Of a DNA stretch of 64,000 bases, positions 44,313-53,971 are shown piece after piece. The position numbers were made by a program, and so were the translations under genes. Within the stretch, counting starts at the first letter, position 1. Every line of letters begins with the position of its first letter. This stretch comes from Hymenopus coronatus. Its lineage: Eukaryota > Arthropoda > Insecta > Mantodea > Hymenopodidae. The notes under the pieces were generated by a model. That model was not told the DNA's origin and did not search any database. It saw nothing but the letters and a program-made list of their open reading frames with translations. The stretch is from NCBI GenBank assembly GCA_030762935.1, contig CM060887.1:14872501-14936500 (forward strand). The letters are read 5' to 3'.

Positions 44313-45213
44313 CGAGGGTCGGCTGATAAGTTCCAGGCCTTTCAAATGAAACATAATTTTAAAAAAACTGCTTTATTTCTCAACATAATCTCCAGAAAGG
44401 CTAATACATTTGTCATATTGACGTTCTAATTTATTTAAACCATCTCTGTAGTGCGATTTATCAAGGTTCTCAAAAAGCTGTTTACCGCATCAATGACCTC
44501 CTCGTTGCTGTGAAATCTTCGTCCTCCAAGACATTTTTTAAGGTTTGGGAACAGGTGGTGGTCCCTGGGTGCTTGATCTGGCGAATAGGGTGGATGTTCA
44601 AGCAGTTAGAACTTTAATTCGCACATTTTCCCTATTGCAGTGACTGAACGCTGGCCTGGACCATTGACGTGATGATACAAGAATTTTGTTTTCTAAATGA
44701 GTACTTTTTCTTTTCACCTCATCACTCAAACGTTGCAGTAAGCTTACTAGCAGTCACCAGTGATACTTTTACCCTTTTCCAAGTAAGTAATACAAATAAT
44801 TCCCTGTGCATCCCAGAAAACACTCGCCATAACCTTGTTATTTGACAAAATTGACTTCTGTTTTAGATTGGTTCACCTGGCGCAATCCACTAAACTCTAC
44901 AACTCACCTTTTAGTCATTGAATATGAAGGGGCAGAGTCTTTCAATGCACTGTCCATTTCCTCCTTGATTTCTTTAGGCGTTAAGCCTTTCAAATGGAAG
45001 TATTTAATCAGTGCTCGCTTTTTCAAATCCTCCATTTTCGTGAAAACTCAAAAGTTGTCTTGTTTAAAATGCTGTCATTCGAAAACTAAACAAGCTATTG
45101 ACCTGTAACTATAGATACACGCTGGTCTGGAGTTAGATTATACGATGCTACCCTCTAACTGGCCTAGTGGCACCTTATCTGTGTGAGGCCCGGCACTTAT
45201 CAGCCGACCCTAG
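44313..45213 (-). mobile_element. Mariner A3, deletion derivative with intact ends
   Basis: TA dinucleotides flank both sides (44311-44312, 45214-45215). The inverted ends CGAGGGTCGGCTGATAAG and CTAGGGTCGGCTGATAAG match over 16 of 18 bases. The interior (901 bases in all) keeps the two ends of the transposase gene in the minus sense: SNEEV-like and LFENLDKSHYR-like C-terminal pieces near 44440-44560, and the N-terminus MEDLKKRALIKYFH near 45040-44990. The middle is reduced, and frames are broken. Intact ends mean it could be mobilised in trans. Confidence 0.82.
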
Positions 45214-45229
45214 TAGTTCCTCATAAGTA

Positions 45230-45920
45230 CGAAGGCCATTCAGAAAGTAACGAAAATTTGGCTTAGCTAAACAATAACGAAAGTTAACACAAAACTTTAT
45301 TTATAAAGTTGTGGTACCTTACTCTATTTATCAACGTAATCTCCATTGTCAAGTCATTTATTGTCACGTGGTATCCATTTTTCAATGTCGATGTTATACT
45401 TTTCTACTTTCAAAGAACTTACGCGTTTTTTTGTTTGTTTTGTTTTGAATGCACAAAATGTTCGGCCAATCGAATTTATAGGCAAATAACGCAATTTATA
45501 ATGATAATGCAATGAATCTTCACTGAGGAAATGGCGCATATATTACGAGCAATCACGAAAGAGCCTGTATGTACGATAAAGACCGAAGTGGAGGTTCATC
45601 AATCGTTATGGAGGAGTTAAAAGCAAACGTTGATAAAAGGATTAAGAAAAACCAGTGTTTCATTAATACATCGTACATCACATTTTGGATGGAAAAGATT
45701 TCCCAGCTATGAAGACATCAAAGTGGCAGTGACATCTTGGCTTATAACATTAGCGGTGGAAGAGTATAACATCTGCGTGGGAAAACCGCTACCTTCATAG
45801 CTATGACGATTACGTTGAGAAATAGAGTAAGATACTGTGACTTTGTAAATAAAGTTTTATGTTAATAAATTACGTTATTTACTTATGCCAAATCATCTGT
45901 CACGTTCTGGGTGACCCTCG
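45230..45920 (+). mobile_element. Mariner D1, internally deleted
   Basis: TA-flanked (45228-45229, 45921-45922), 691 bases, with about 24-base imperfect inverted ends (CGAAGGCCATTCAGAAAGTA; right end CTGGGTGACCCTCG). The plus frame keeps C-terminal pieces (KRFPSYEDIKVAVTSWLI, then YDDYVEK-like) and no catalytic core. It begins only 14 bases after mariner A3. Confidence 0.78.
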
Positions 45921-45999
45921 TAGAAATATTTATGGAATTGTTATGGCGATTAGAGAAGAGAGAGAGAGAGATAGAGATAGATGTCAAACCATAGATGAC

Positions 46000-46428
46000 C
46001 TCTAATTTGAGAAAAGTTAAAAACTATTTGCAAATTGAAGCCAATAACAAGCAATATCTCAGACACAGTTAACTCTACAAAACATGTATCTGACAAAGTA
46101 TGTGTTTTAATGAAATCTATAATTTTTTGCCTTTCTCTTAAGGCTTACGAGTTATGTAAAAGTCATCAAAAGTCTTCAGAGACTATTTCCAGAAAATGCA
46201 AGATATACATTTCATTTGTCATGTAAATATCTTTAATATACGACATTTTAATGAAAACCATTAGAGCCATTTTTGAGAAAAACAACATTTTCAAAAACAA
46301 ATCCAGATAGGGGGTAGTTAGGGGTGGAAGGATTTTATTGAAGATCTTTCTGTCACATCCTTGGAAGATACTAAACACAAATATCAAGTTTGGTATTTAA
46401 CGGTCTTTTCGATTTTGAGCTATGCTGT

Positions 46429-46488
<60 letters not shown>

Positions 46489-46591
46489 TTTTCTAAAATG
46501 ATTTTTGATTCAGGGGGTCTCAAAACATGTATTTCCGGTGAAATCTCGACTTCGAATTTTTGGATGGAATACATATATGCTAGAGAAAGTA
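46000..46591 (+). repeat. Rep-A, 5'-truncated, long AC tract
   Basis: It starts near ACCTCTAATTTGAGAAAAGT and ends CTAGAGAAAGTA with a shortened palindrome. The (AC)n tract covers 46431-46485. Confidence 0.85.
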
Positions 46592-46595
46592 AAAA

Positions 46596-46945
46596 TCTGA
46601 TGCTTTCTATTCCAACAACCTTGTCTTTCTGTTCTGCAAATAATATATTCTTACAGAAGATATTTCTTTTATCTACGTCATGCTGCATTAGCAGAAGTAT
46701 CCTTATTAGTTAGTCTCTTATATGTAGATGGGAAATAAGAAAATACACTAGGCTAAACTGATAACCAAATCTTTAGAAACTGTCACTACGTGATTTTCAT
46801 TACAATTTGGTTCTATTTCCATGATCAGGAACAAAACTAAGAGAGATGAAGCATACGAAGACTTCCCGTTTGAGAGAAGTTCAATTATATTTGAATTACA
46901 ACCAATAACAGGGAATGTCTCTGAAATATGAAAGTGTTTTTCTTT
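46596..46945 (+). repeat. Rep-A 5' part, diverged
   Basis: It starts TCTGATGCTTTC four bases after the previous copy's end and stops at mariner E. The fragment at 47604-47786 continues the family order after the insertion. Confidence 0.75.
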
Positions 46946-46963
46946 TCCAAACTCCAATAGACT

Positions 46964-47575
46964 ATAAATAAAAGACAGGTTCATAGAAAAAAATTATTTT
47001 ATTACTAAAAGTTTTGCACACTTATGGTTGCTTTTCAACATAATCACCGAAAAAATTGAGACATTTATCGTACCTGTACACAAGCTTTGTAATACCCACT
47101 TCAAAAAATGTTGCCGCCAATGATTTCAAATGAGCATTGACGTTGTTTTGAAGATCTTCGTACTTTACGTTTGCGGAGAGTCATTCAAAACAAACGAAGA
47201 GGAATGCTGACTTCAGAAATTGTATTGATCCATGACAATGCTCGTCCACACACTGCTGGCACAACCCATCAGCTCCTTGAACAATTTCAATGGGACATTT
47301 TCGATCATCCGCTGTAGAGTCCTGGCCTGGCACCCAGCGACTTTCACCTTTTGCCAGAACTGAAGACGTGCTAGGAGGGCAGAACCTTCAAACCAATGTC
47401 AATGTTCATTTGAAAGCATTGGCAGCAACATTTTTTGAAGCGAGCATTGCAAAGTTTGTGCACATGCACGATAAATGTCTCAATCTTTTCGGTGATTATG
47501 TTGAAAAGTAACCATAAGTGTACTAAACTTTTAGTAATAAAATAATTGCTTTCTATGAACTTGTCTTTTATTTAT
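46964..47575 (+). mobile_element. Mariner E with inverted 190-bp arms
   Basis: Left arm 46964-47153 and right arm 47386-47575 are inverted copies without length differences (positions sum to 94539) and with many substitutions. Both are the 3' end of the element: in the right arm the transposase C-terminus (LNLFGDYVEK, stop) and the tail. The centre holds further transposase sequence. The 5' end and DNA-binding region are missing. The exact outer limits are uncertain by a few bases. Confidence 0.75.
47164..47511 (+). pseudogene. Mariner E transposase, C-terminal part
   Basis: The plus frame reads RRVIQNKRRGMLTSEIVLIH, then HDNARPHTAGTTHQLLEQF (second catalytic Asp) and WDIFDHPL, a stop, then SPGLAPSDFHLLPELK. 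In active members the motif is SPDLAPSDFH, so the third catalytic Asp is Gly here. It ends FGDYVEK at 47511. The stop and the lost Asp make it inactive. Confidence 0.8.
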
Positions 47576-47603
47576 AACCTATAGGAGGTTGAAAAAAATG
47601 GCC

Positions 47604-47786
47604 CTTGTAGTTAGCTCTACAAAAGCTCTATATGACAAAAACTATTTTAACGAGCTCTACATTTGTGTGTATTAAGTTTTTGTCCATCTCTTATGCTTTA
47701 CCAATTATGCAAAAATGATTCAGGATGAAGATAACTTCAAACTATTCTGAAGAAATTCAGGATATACGTGTATTTATTTTCTAATT
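47604..47786 (+). repeat. Rep-A body fragment
   Basis: Family blocks (AGTTTTTGTCCATCTCTTAT, then GATATACGTGTATTTATTTT) between mariners E and B2. Both mariners appear to have inserted into one Rep-A copy. Confidence 0.7.
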
Positions 47787-47787
47787 A

Positions 47788-48521
47788 CGAGGTACGTCCA
47801 GAAAGTAAAATCCGTTTCAATTTATCTCCGCTGCAGCGCTGCGATCGCAGTTCCGCACAGGCGCGGTAGACGCTCTGTATTTAGAGAAGAAACGTGCGCC
47901 ATTTTGAGATCGCTGTCAGCCACATACGCTTTGTTGTGCTTGTTTACAATGTCGGCGTTGATTGAAAATCCCGCCGCTTGTGAAATCAGATCTGTGATTC
48001 GTTTTCTGAATGCTAGGAAAGTGAAACCAATTGAAATTTATCGGAAAATTTGCGAAGTTTACGGACAAAATGCGATGAGTGATGCAATGGTGAGAAGATG
48101 GGTCCGACAGTTCAATGAAGGACGTAGTGAAGTGCACGATGAAGAACGAAGTGGGCGTCCATCTCTGGTTACAGAAGAACTGGTTCACGCGATTGATGAC
48201 AAGATCCAGGAAAACAGCAAGTTTACAATTAGTGCTCTCGCTATGGAATTTCCCCAAAGCTCACGATCACTAATTCATGAATTTGTTACCGAAAAACTGA
48301 AATTTCGTAAACTTTGCTCACGTTGGGTACAGGTGGCAAACTTCTATGAAGAAGGTATACAAAAACTTGTGCCACGCTATGACAAATGCCTGCAAAATTT
48401 CGGCAGTTATGTGGAAAAGTAGTTTAAGAGTTGTAGAATTTTGTGCAATAAATAATTATTCTGTATCTGTACACAATTTAATTCTATTACCAAACGGAAC
48501 TTACTTTATGGACGTACCTCG
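47788..48521 (+). mobile_element. Mariner B2, internally deleted, intact ends
   Basis: TA-flanked, 734 bases, ends CGAGGTACGTCCAGAAAGTA and, inverted, CGAGGTACGTCCATAAAGTA. It shares its internal deletion with B1 at 2708-3421, so a deleted form multiplied rather than each copy losing its core independently. The frame inside is uninterrupted. Confidence 0.9.
47949..48422 (+). CDS. Mariner DNA-binding protein lacking the catalytic core
   Basis: An uninterrupted 157-residue frame from the ATG at 47949 (MSALIENPAACEIRSV), the usual mariner start. Residues 1-110 hold the bipartite DNA-binding domain: first helix-turn-helix IRFLNARKVKPIEIYRKI..MSDAMVRRWVRQF, the link DEERSGRPS, and second helix-turn-helix KFTISALAMEFPQSSRSLIH. 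KLCSRWVQ, the linker start, is joined directly to NFYEEGIQKLVPRYDKCLQN then FGSYVEK, the C-terminus. A complete relative has about 340 residues, with the three Asp between these parts. The product could bind element ends without cutting; such a role is inference, and expression is unknown. The homologous frame in B1 is broken. Confidence 0.75.
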   Translation: MSALIENPAACEIRSVIRFLNARKVKPIEIYRKICEVYGQNAMSDAMVRRWVRQFNEGRSEVHDEERSGRPSLVTEELVHAIDDKIQENSKFTISALAMEFPQSSRSLIHEFVTEKLKFRKLCSRWVQVANFYEEGIQKLVPRYDKCLQNFGSYVEK

Positions 48522-48523
48522 TA

Positions 48524-49173
48524 TTCATTTATATATATACATATATATTCAATCAAAGATTAAAGAGTTTTCTACTTTTAACACTACTGACACCTGGTGA
48601 AAGACCTACTTTTTAGCATTAACTGTCTAAAAAACTGGAATAATCCGTGCGTTTTATATAACGTGTTATATATCACTAAACCTTCCCTCCATTTGTATAA
48701 GCGTTTGGAGACGTATAGGTTATGTATATAATGGCGGTGTCCGTAAGCATATTTTCCACAGAGTAGCACTATAAGATAGCTGCTATTGTATCTCTATGGC
48801 AACAGAATTTGCTGCAGTAATTGGCAGTTGACATTTTCGTGAAGCGCTAGGTATGGTAATAATCTGATTGATTGCATCTATAGAAGCCTCCCCCGCCGTA
48901 TTTACCCCGAATTTATGGTACTGCCGCCACAATGTCGTTGTGTGCAAACAGATCATCCTTTCGGAAAATGCCACATTCTGCCATGAATATATCATAATAT
49001 TGAAGCTGAATTCGAATCTATTCGGCGACATCTCGCTGCATGTTCCGGAATTCACTGCGGATTGTGGTATTTCTCTTGTTTAAACATTTACATGTTCTCA
49101 TTGTCTTTCTTTCTGCCGACATATCCTAAAACTAATACAAGCCTACAGTATCGTTAACACCTTTCGAACACTT
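48524..49173. other. Unassigned stretch
   Basis: Overlapping frames of 60-90 codons on both strands, none recognised and none dominant. (TA)-rich at 48530-48555. Confidence 0.4.
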
Positions 49174-49208
49174 TTTACTTTCTCTACACGTTCTATGTAC
49201 ATAATGTA

Positions 49209-50093
49209 CAGGGTTACTACAAAAGAAATAGACAACTTTAACTGCCTGTAAAACAAAAACTATTAAAGATAGCAACCTAATTATTTTGGAGGTATGTTGA
49301 GAAACTCTCAAAGTTTTGTTTGTTGCTATTGGTAACGCTGTAGTGTTTTGTTTGTTGTTGCAGAAGCTGAAATGGCGGAAAATCCTGTGGAAAAGGCATA
49401 TTGCATGTTGGAATTTGCTAGAACGCAATCAGCAACTGTTGTCCAACGACATTTTAGAACACGTTACCACAAAGCGCCACCGACTAGACAGTCAATCTAC
49501 GACTGGTATAGAAAATTCGAGACAACGGGATGTTTGTGCAAAGGGAAGAGCTCGGGAAGACTAAGAGTTTCGGAAGAAAACGTTGAACGTGTTCGTTCTG
49601 CCTACATAAGAAGCCCACAGAAATCGACATCTAGGGCAAGCATGCAATTACAAATTCCACAGCAAACTGTATGGAAAATCTTGCGGAAGCGACTGCACAT
49701 GATGCCTTATAGATTACAGATGTTGCAGTTTCTGAGTGAAAAAGATAAGGTCATTCGGCGTGACTTTTGCATCGACATGTTGCGACATGATGAAGACGAT
49801 GCTGGTTTTTGTGACCGCATCATTTCATTTTGTGGTAACGTGTTCTAAAATGTGGTTGGACAACAGTTGCTGATTGCGATCTAGCAAATTCCATCACGCA
49901 ATATGCCTTTTCCACAGGATTTTCCGCCATTTCAGCTCCTGCAACAACAAACAAAACACTACAGCGTTACCAATAATAACAAACAAAACTTTGAGACTTT
50001 CTCAACATACCTCCAAAATAATTAGGTTGCTATCTCTAACAGTTTTTGTTTTACAGGCAGTTGAAGTTGTCTATTTCTTTTGTAGTAACCCTG
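49209..50093 (+). mobile_element. Tc1/mariner-like element with 265-bp inverted ends
   Basis: 885 bases flanked by TA (49207-49208, 50094-50095), ends CAGGGTTACTACAAAAGAAA. Left arm 49209-49473 and right arm 49829-50093 pair position by position (sum 99302) with few mismatches. The arms include the 5' untranslated part and the first ~34 codons of the transposase. The right end is therefore a copy of the 5' end and not a natural 3' end. The centre (49474-49828) carries the rest of a truncated gene. Confidence 0.9.
49372..49848 (+). pseudogene. Transposase with DUF4817-type helix-turn-helix, C-terminally truncated
   Basis: An open frame of 158 residues from MAENPVEKAYCMLEFARTQS. Residues 8-60 form the N-terminal helix-turn-helix (ATVVQRHFRTRYHKAPPTRQ, SIYDWYRKFETTGCL). 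RSPQKSTSRASMQLQIPQQT and VWKILRKRLHMMPYRLQMLQ form the second DNA-binding helix-turn-helix (about 88-125). It breaks at GFCDRIIS, just before the position of the first catalytic motif (in relatives FSDEATFH). The last ~7 codons (FCGNVF) lie in the inverted right arm. No catalytic domain is present. Confidence 0.75.
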
Positions 50094-50853
50094 TATAGAG
50101 AAGGTATTGTAGTGCACCTAAAAATTCGACACTGAGATGTCACCGGAAATATATATTTTGAGACCCCCTGTAACCAAAAAAAAAAACATTTCTAGAAAAA
50201 TGTCCGTGTGGGCCTGTGGTGAGCATAGCTCAAAAACGAAAATACCGTTAAATACCAAACTTGGTATTTAAGTTCGGTGTCTTCCAAGAATGCCACACTA
50301 AGATTTTCAAGAAAATTCCCAGAACCCCACATACCCTTCACATGGAAATTTTTTTGAAAATGTTGATTTTCTAGAAAATGGCTCTAACGATTTTGTTTAA
50401 CATATCGTATATAAAAGATATATAACTGACAAATAATATGTATATCTTGAATTTTCTGGGAATAGCCTCTGAAGACTACTTTATTCTGGATGAATTTTAC
50501 GGAATATTGTGTAACTGGTAAACCGTAAGAGATAGACAAAAACTTATCCACAAAAAATGTAGAGCACATTAAAACACGCAATTTATGTTACATACATTTT
50601 TTTCGTGGAGTTGATCGTTTTTTAGATATTTCTGTTTTTGGTTTTAGCTTTGAAAAACTTATACTTTTCTCATGCAGGAATTTGTCAACTCCTGTCCATA
50701 CAAACAAAAGAACTTCAGTCACATAGCAACCAGCTTTTGAGTATCACTTTAACTTATGGTACTCTCTTTTTTTGATTTTACTTTCAAGGAAGTAAGTAAT
50801 AAGACTATTTCTGCTCATTTTTTCCTCACTTAGCATGAAGTAAATAGAAGCAC

Positions 50854-51412
50854 AAATCTTCTATCTACTTCTCGCTAATCTTATTACGTCCTTTCTTGTA
50901 AATAGGAGTGAGATAATGGAATACACTATAGTGTATTGACCGATAGTCAAATCTTTTGAAAGCTGGTTGCTATGCAATTGAACTTCCTTTGTTGGCCTGG
51001 AGTTGAAAATTCCCCAATGAGGAAAGTATAGGTATTTTAAAACTGAAACTAGTAACAAGGAATATCTCAAAAACAGTAAATTCCACGAAAAAAGTATAGA
51101 ACGTAATTATGTGGTTTGATAAGCTCTATTGTTTCGTTAAGTATGTTTTTGTTTCTCTCTTACGGTTTACCAGTTATGTAAAATTCCGCAAAATTCATCC
51201 AGAATAAAGAGGTCATGAAACTTCAAAGTATGCATTTTATTTGTCATGTTAATATCTTTAACATACAATATTTTAATCAAAATCGTTAGCTATTTTTGGG
51301 AAAATTAAAAGTTTTCCAAACTTTTTCCATGTAAACTGTAGTTTAAAGTGGGAGATTTTCTTAAAAATATACGTGTCACATCCTTGGAAGATACTAAACT
51401 TAAATACCAAGT
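50854..51412 (+). repeat. Rep-A, forward, joined to the inverse copy
   Basis: It begins inside the family (CTATCTACTTCTCGCTAATC) exactly where the inverse copy stops, and runs to TTAAATACCAAGTTATGCG. The two form an inverted junction within the same block. Confidence 0.78.
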
Positions 51413-51974
51413 TATGCGAATATACTTATTTGTATGTGTCCGTCTTAATAATATTCCTTTGATATTCTCTGGCGAAGCATCCAAGGAAATCGCGTATAAC
51501 TTCTGTTCACCATTCTTAGTTCGTAAACCTCTCAACTGTTCTAATTAATTCTGAAAACGCTTTGCATGTTTGTGGTATATGAAAAAATGTTTTATCGAAA
51601 AAATAAAAACGAAAAGTTTCTGAAGTACAGAGAAACGCCGGTAGATGAATGAAAAAAGTTAAGAAGTAATTTAATTAAAACAAAGTCCGGCGCAAACATC
51701 CTTTCGTTTAACGAAATCCGATGAAGGAAATGCAGTAAGCTGTAATTCTATCAGGAAATGAAAAGGAAAAAAAAAAAAAAAAAATGTAGCCTAGTTTTAA
51801 GTTATATTTCATTTAAGGAAATGACGGGCGGATCTATAAACCATCCGCGTTTAAACGAATATTAGAACAACCAAAGCATTCAGCTTGATTATTTAGGCTT
51901 ACTGACACCGTTAACATAGTAGGCGAATAAATAGATAAATGCATGCTTTAATATTGATATAATTGTTTTTTCAC
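51413..51974. other. Unassigned stretch
   Basis: AT-rich, with an A tract at 51768-51784. No frame or repeat was recognised. Confidence 0.4.
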
Positions 51975-52205
51975 ACAAGTGTGTAGGACAGGAGTTGGAT
52001 AGGTAACTGAAAAATTCAATACCAAAAAGTTCGAGATCACCTTTACCGGGAAACATGCGAGTCAGTTGAGAAATTTAAAGTTGTCCCAGTATGTTGCTAC
52101 GGTAACTCAGTGGTAGAGCAACCGGCTAGACACCGGGGCATCCGTGTTTCAGATCTCGGTTATGGCACTGAATTTTTCAGTCTGACTCTACCCATCCAAC
52201 TGCAT
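51975..52205 (+). repeat. SINE S2 with inverted tail
   Basis: The plus strand has leader CCTTTACCGGGAAACATGCG, A box TAACTCAGTGGTAGAGCAAC, diverged B box GTGTTTCAGATCTCGGTTAT and the tail TTTTTCAGTCTGACTCTACC. Upstream at 51979-52023 an inverted copy of the tail (GTAGGACAGGAGTTGGATAG, ACTGAAAAATTCAATACC) faces it, so the unit is bounded by inverted tails. Confidence 0.65.
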
Positions 52206-52264
52206 GCTTCGGTAGATCGCTTTAAATTATTTAATACATCATTCCTAGTAAAACCTTTCTTAAT

Positions 52265-52462
52265 TTTCAGAGTATTGCACTCACATGACTTTCTCTACTC
52301 CTCTTTTATAATTTATTCTTGAAAACGCAGTTATTCTATTTTTTTCTCTACCAAGTGCATATTAGATAACGATGATATTGTATTGCACCCAAAAATTTTA
52401 GACCGATACTTCACCGGAAGAACACGTTTATAGGACGCCTGAACCCCCCCCCCCAAAAAAAA
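52265..52462. repeat. Rep-A terminal scraps, both orientations
   Basis: A diverged forward 5' end (ACTCACATGACTTTCTCTAC) is followed by an inverse 3' block (GATATTGTATTGCACCC, TTCACCGGAAGAACACG) and a C tract. Confidence 0.6.
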
Positions 52463-52912
52463 TCAGATGTGTTCCTTTCACATAACTTTCTCTAGGTGAT
52501 CCGCAAACTAACTTTCCTTGTAAATAATTATTCTTATCTAAATCGTGCTAATCGAGATAAACATTAACAGAAATGTTCTTATTATTACTTCTTGTAAGTA
52601 GAAGGGAAATAAGGGAATACATTATACTAAAGCGATATTAAAATCCTTTAAAAGCTAGTCGTTATGTGAAACAATGAGATCTACACTTTTTGTTTTCATC
52701 TTATCTTTTACGGTTTAATTGTTAAACAAACTCTGCAAAAATTGACCAGAATAAAGAGCTTTTCACAGAATATTTCATAAAAATTCAAAATGCACAATTT
52801 ATTTGCGATGTGAATATCTTTAATATGTGATATTTTAATCAAAATCGTTAGAGCCATTTTTGAGAAAAACAAACATTTCAAACATGTTTCCATGTGAGGA
52901 TTTCCTTGAAAT
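52463..52912 (+). repeat. Rep-A 5' half, joined to an inverse copy
   Basis: It runs from TCAGATGTGTTCC to GTGAGGATTTCCTTGAAATT. The inverse copy then starts in the corresponding CACCCCAAACTAC block. Confidence 0.8.
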
Positions 52913-53509
52913 TCACCCCAAACTACAATTTAAATGGAAAAGATTTCGAAAATTTTGATTTTCTCAAAAAGGGCTCTTAACAATTTTGATTAAAATATCA
53001 TATATTAAAGATATTTACCTGACAAAATGCATATCTTGAATTTTCTGGGAATAGCCTCTGAAAACTACTTTATTCTGGACGAATTTTACGGAATGTTGCA
53101 TAACTGCTAAACCTAAGAGATGGAAAAAAAAAACTTACCACATAAAAATGTAGAGCACTTTAAAACACACAATTTATGTTATATGCGTTTTTTTCAATGA
53201 GTTCATTGTTTAAGATATTCCTTGTTTTTTATTTCAGCTTTAAAAAATTATACTTTTCTCACACGGACTTTGTCAACTTCTGTCCATACAAACAAAGGAA
53301 CTTCAGTCACATAGCGACCAGCTTTTGACTATCACTTTAACCTATGGTGCTCCCTTGTTTCGCTTCTACTTACAAGGAAGCAAGTAAAAATACTATTTCT
53401 GCTAATTTTTGTTGATTAGCACGAAGTAAATAGAAGCCTCAGCTTTTTAATAATAATTTGTTGCAGAGATGTAGAGAGAGTCATGTGAATGGAACGCATC
53501 AGATTTTTT
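52913..53509 (-). repeat. Rep-A 5' half, inverse
   Basis: It runs from CACCCCAAACTACAATT to GAACGCATCAGATTTTTT. With 52463-52912 it makes a palindrome-like pair of about 0.45-0.6 kb arms with 5' ends outward; the arms are diverged. Confidence 0.82.
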
Positions 53510-53971
53510 CCCCTAACATCCTCTATCTGCACGCAATCTGCCAAAATATGCGTGGAATGAATATATGTAAAACATAGTCCTATTTGTGCATACATATCCC
53601 TGGTTTAACTTTATTTGCGTATCACTAACCTACAGGTGAACTGTAAGTGCGAAAGAGAGAATTAGTTGAAACGGTTAATATTTAGGCCCGAAGTGAGAGA
53701 GGTAGGGCAGCTGGGAGAGAAGCGCTGGATTTACTTTGCGGTGGGAAGTGATACCGAAGTAAATCAGGGGGGCTGAAATCAGAAACTCAAGCTGGCGCGC
53801 CGTTTCAAGGCACTGCACCCCTATATTATACTGCCAATGAGGCATCAAACGCAATTTCTCGAGGGTTAACTTCCTTGACTATGGATCAGCTAGGAATATC
53901 TAACCCCGTACAGTCACCTCACAGTATGGGAACTCCAACTTGCTTAGAACACAAACATAAGACTTCAAAAA
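53510..53971. other. Unassigned stretch
   Basis: Mixed composition, no frame above 60 codons, nothing recognised. Confidence 0.4.

Larger units (their letters stand above)
49174..50853 (-). repeat. Rep-A, near full length, split by a DUF4817-type transposon
   Basis: TTTACTTTCTCTACACGTTC and half of the palindrome lie at 49174-49208. After the insertion, TAGAGAAGGTATTG resumes at 50096 and the body continues to AGCATGAAGTAAATAGAAGC, where a forward copy begins. Joining TA..TA restores ATAATGTATAGAGAAGG, the expected family sequence. Confidence 0.88.
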
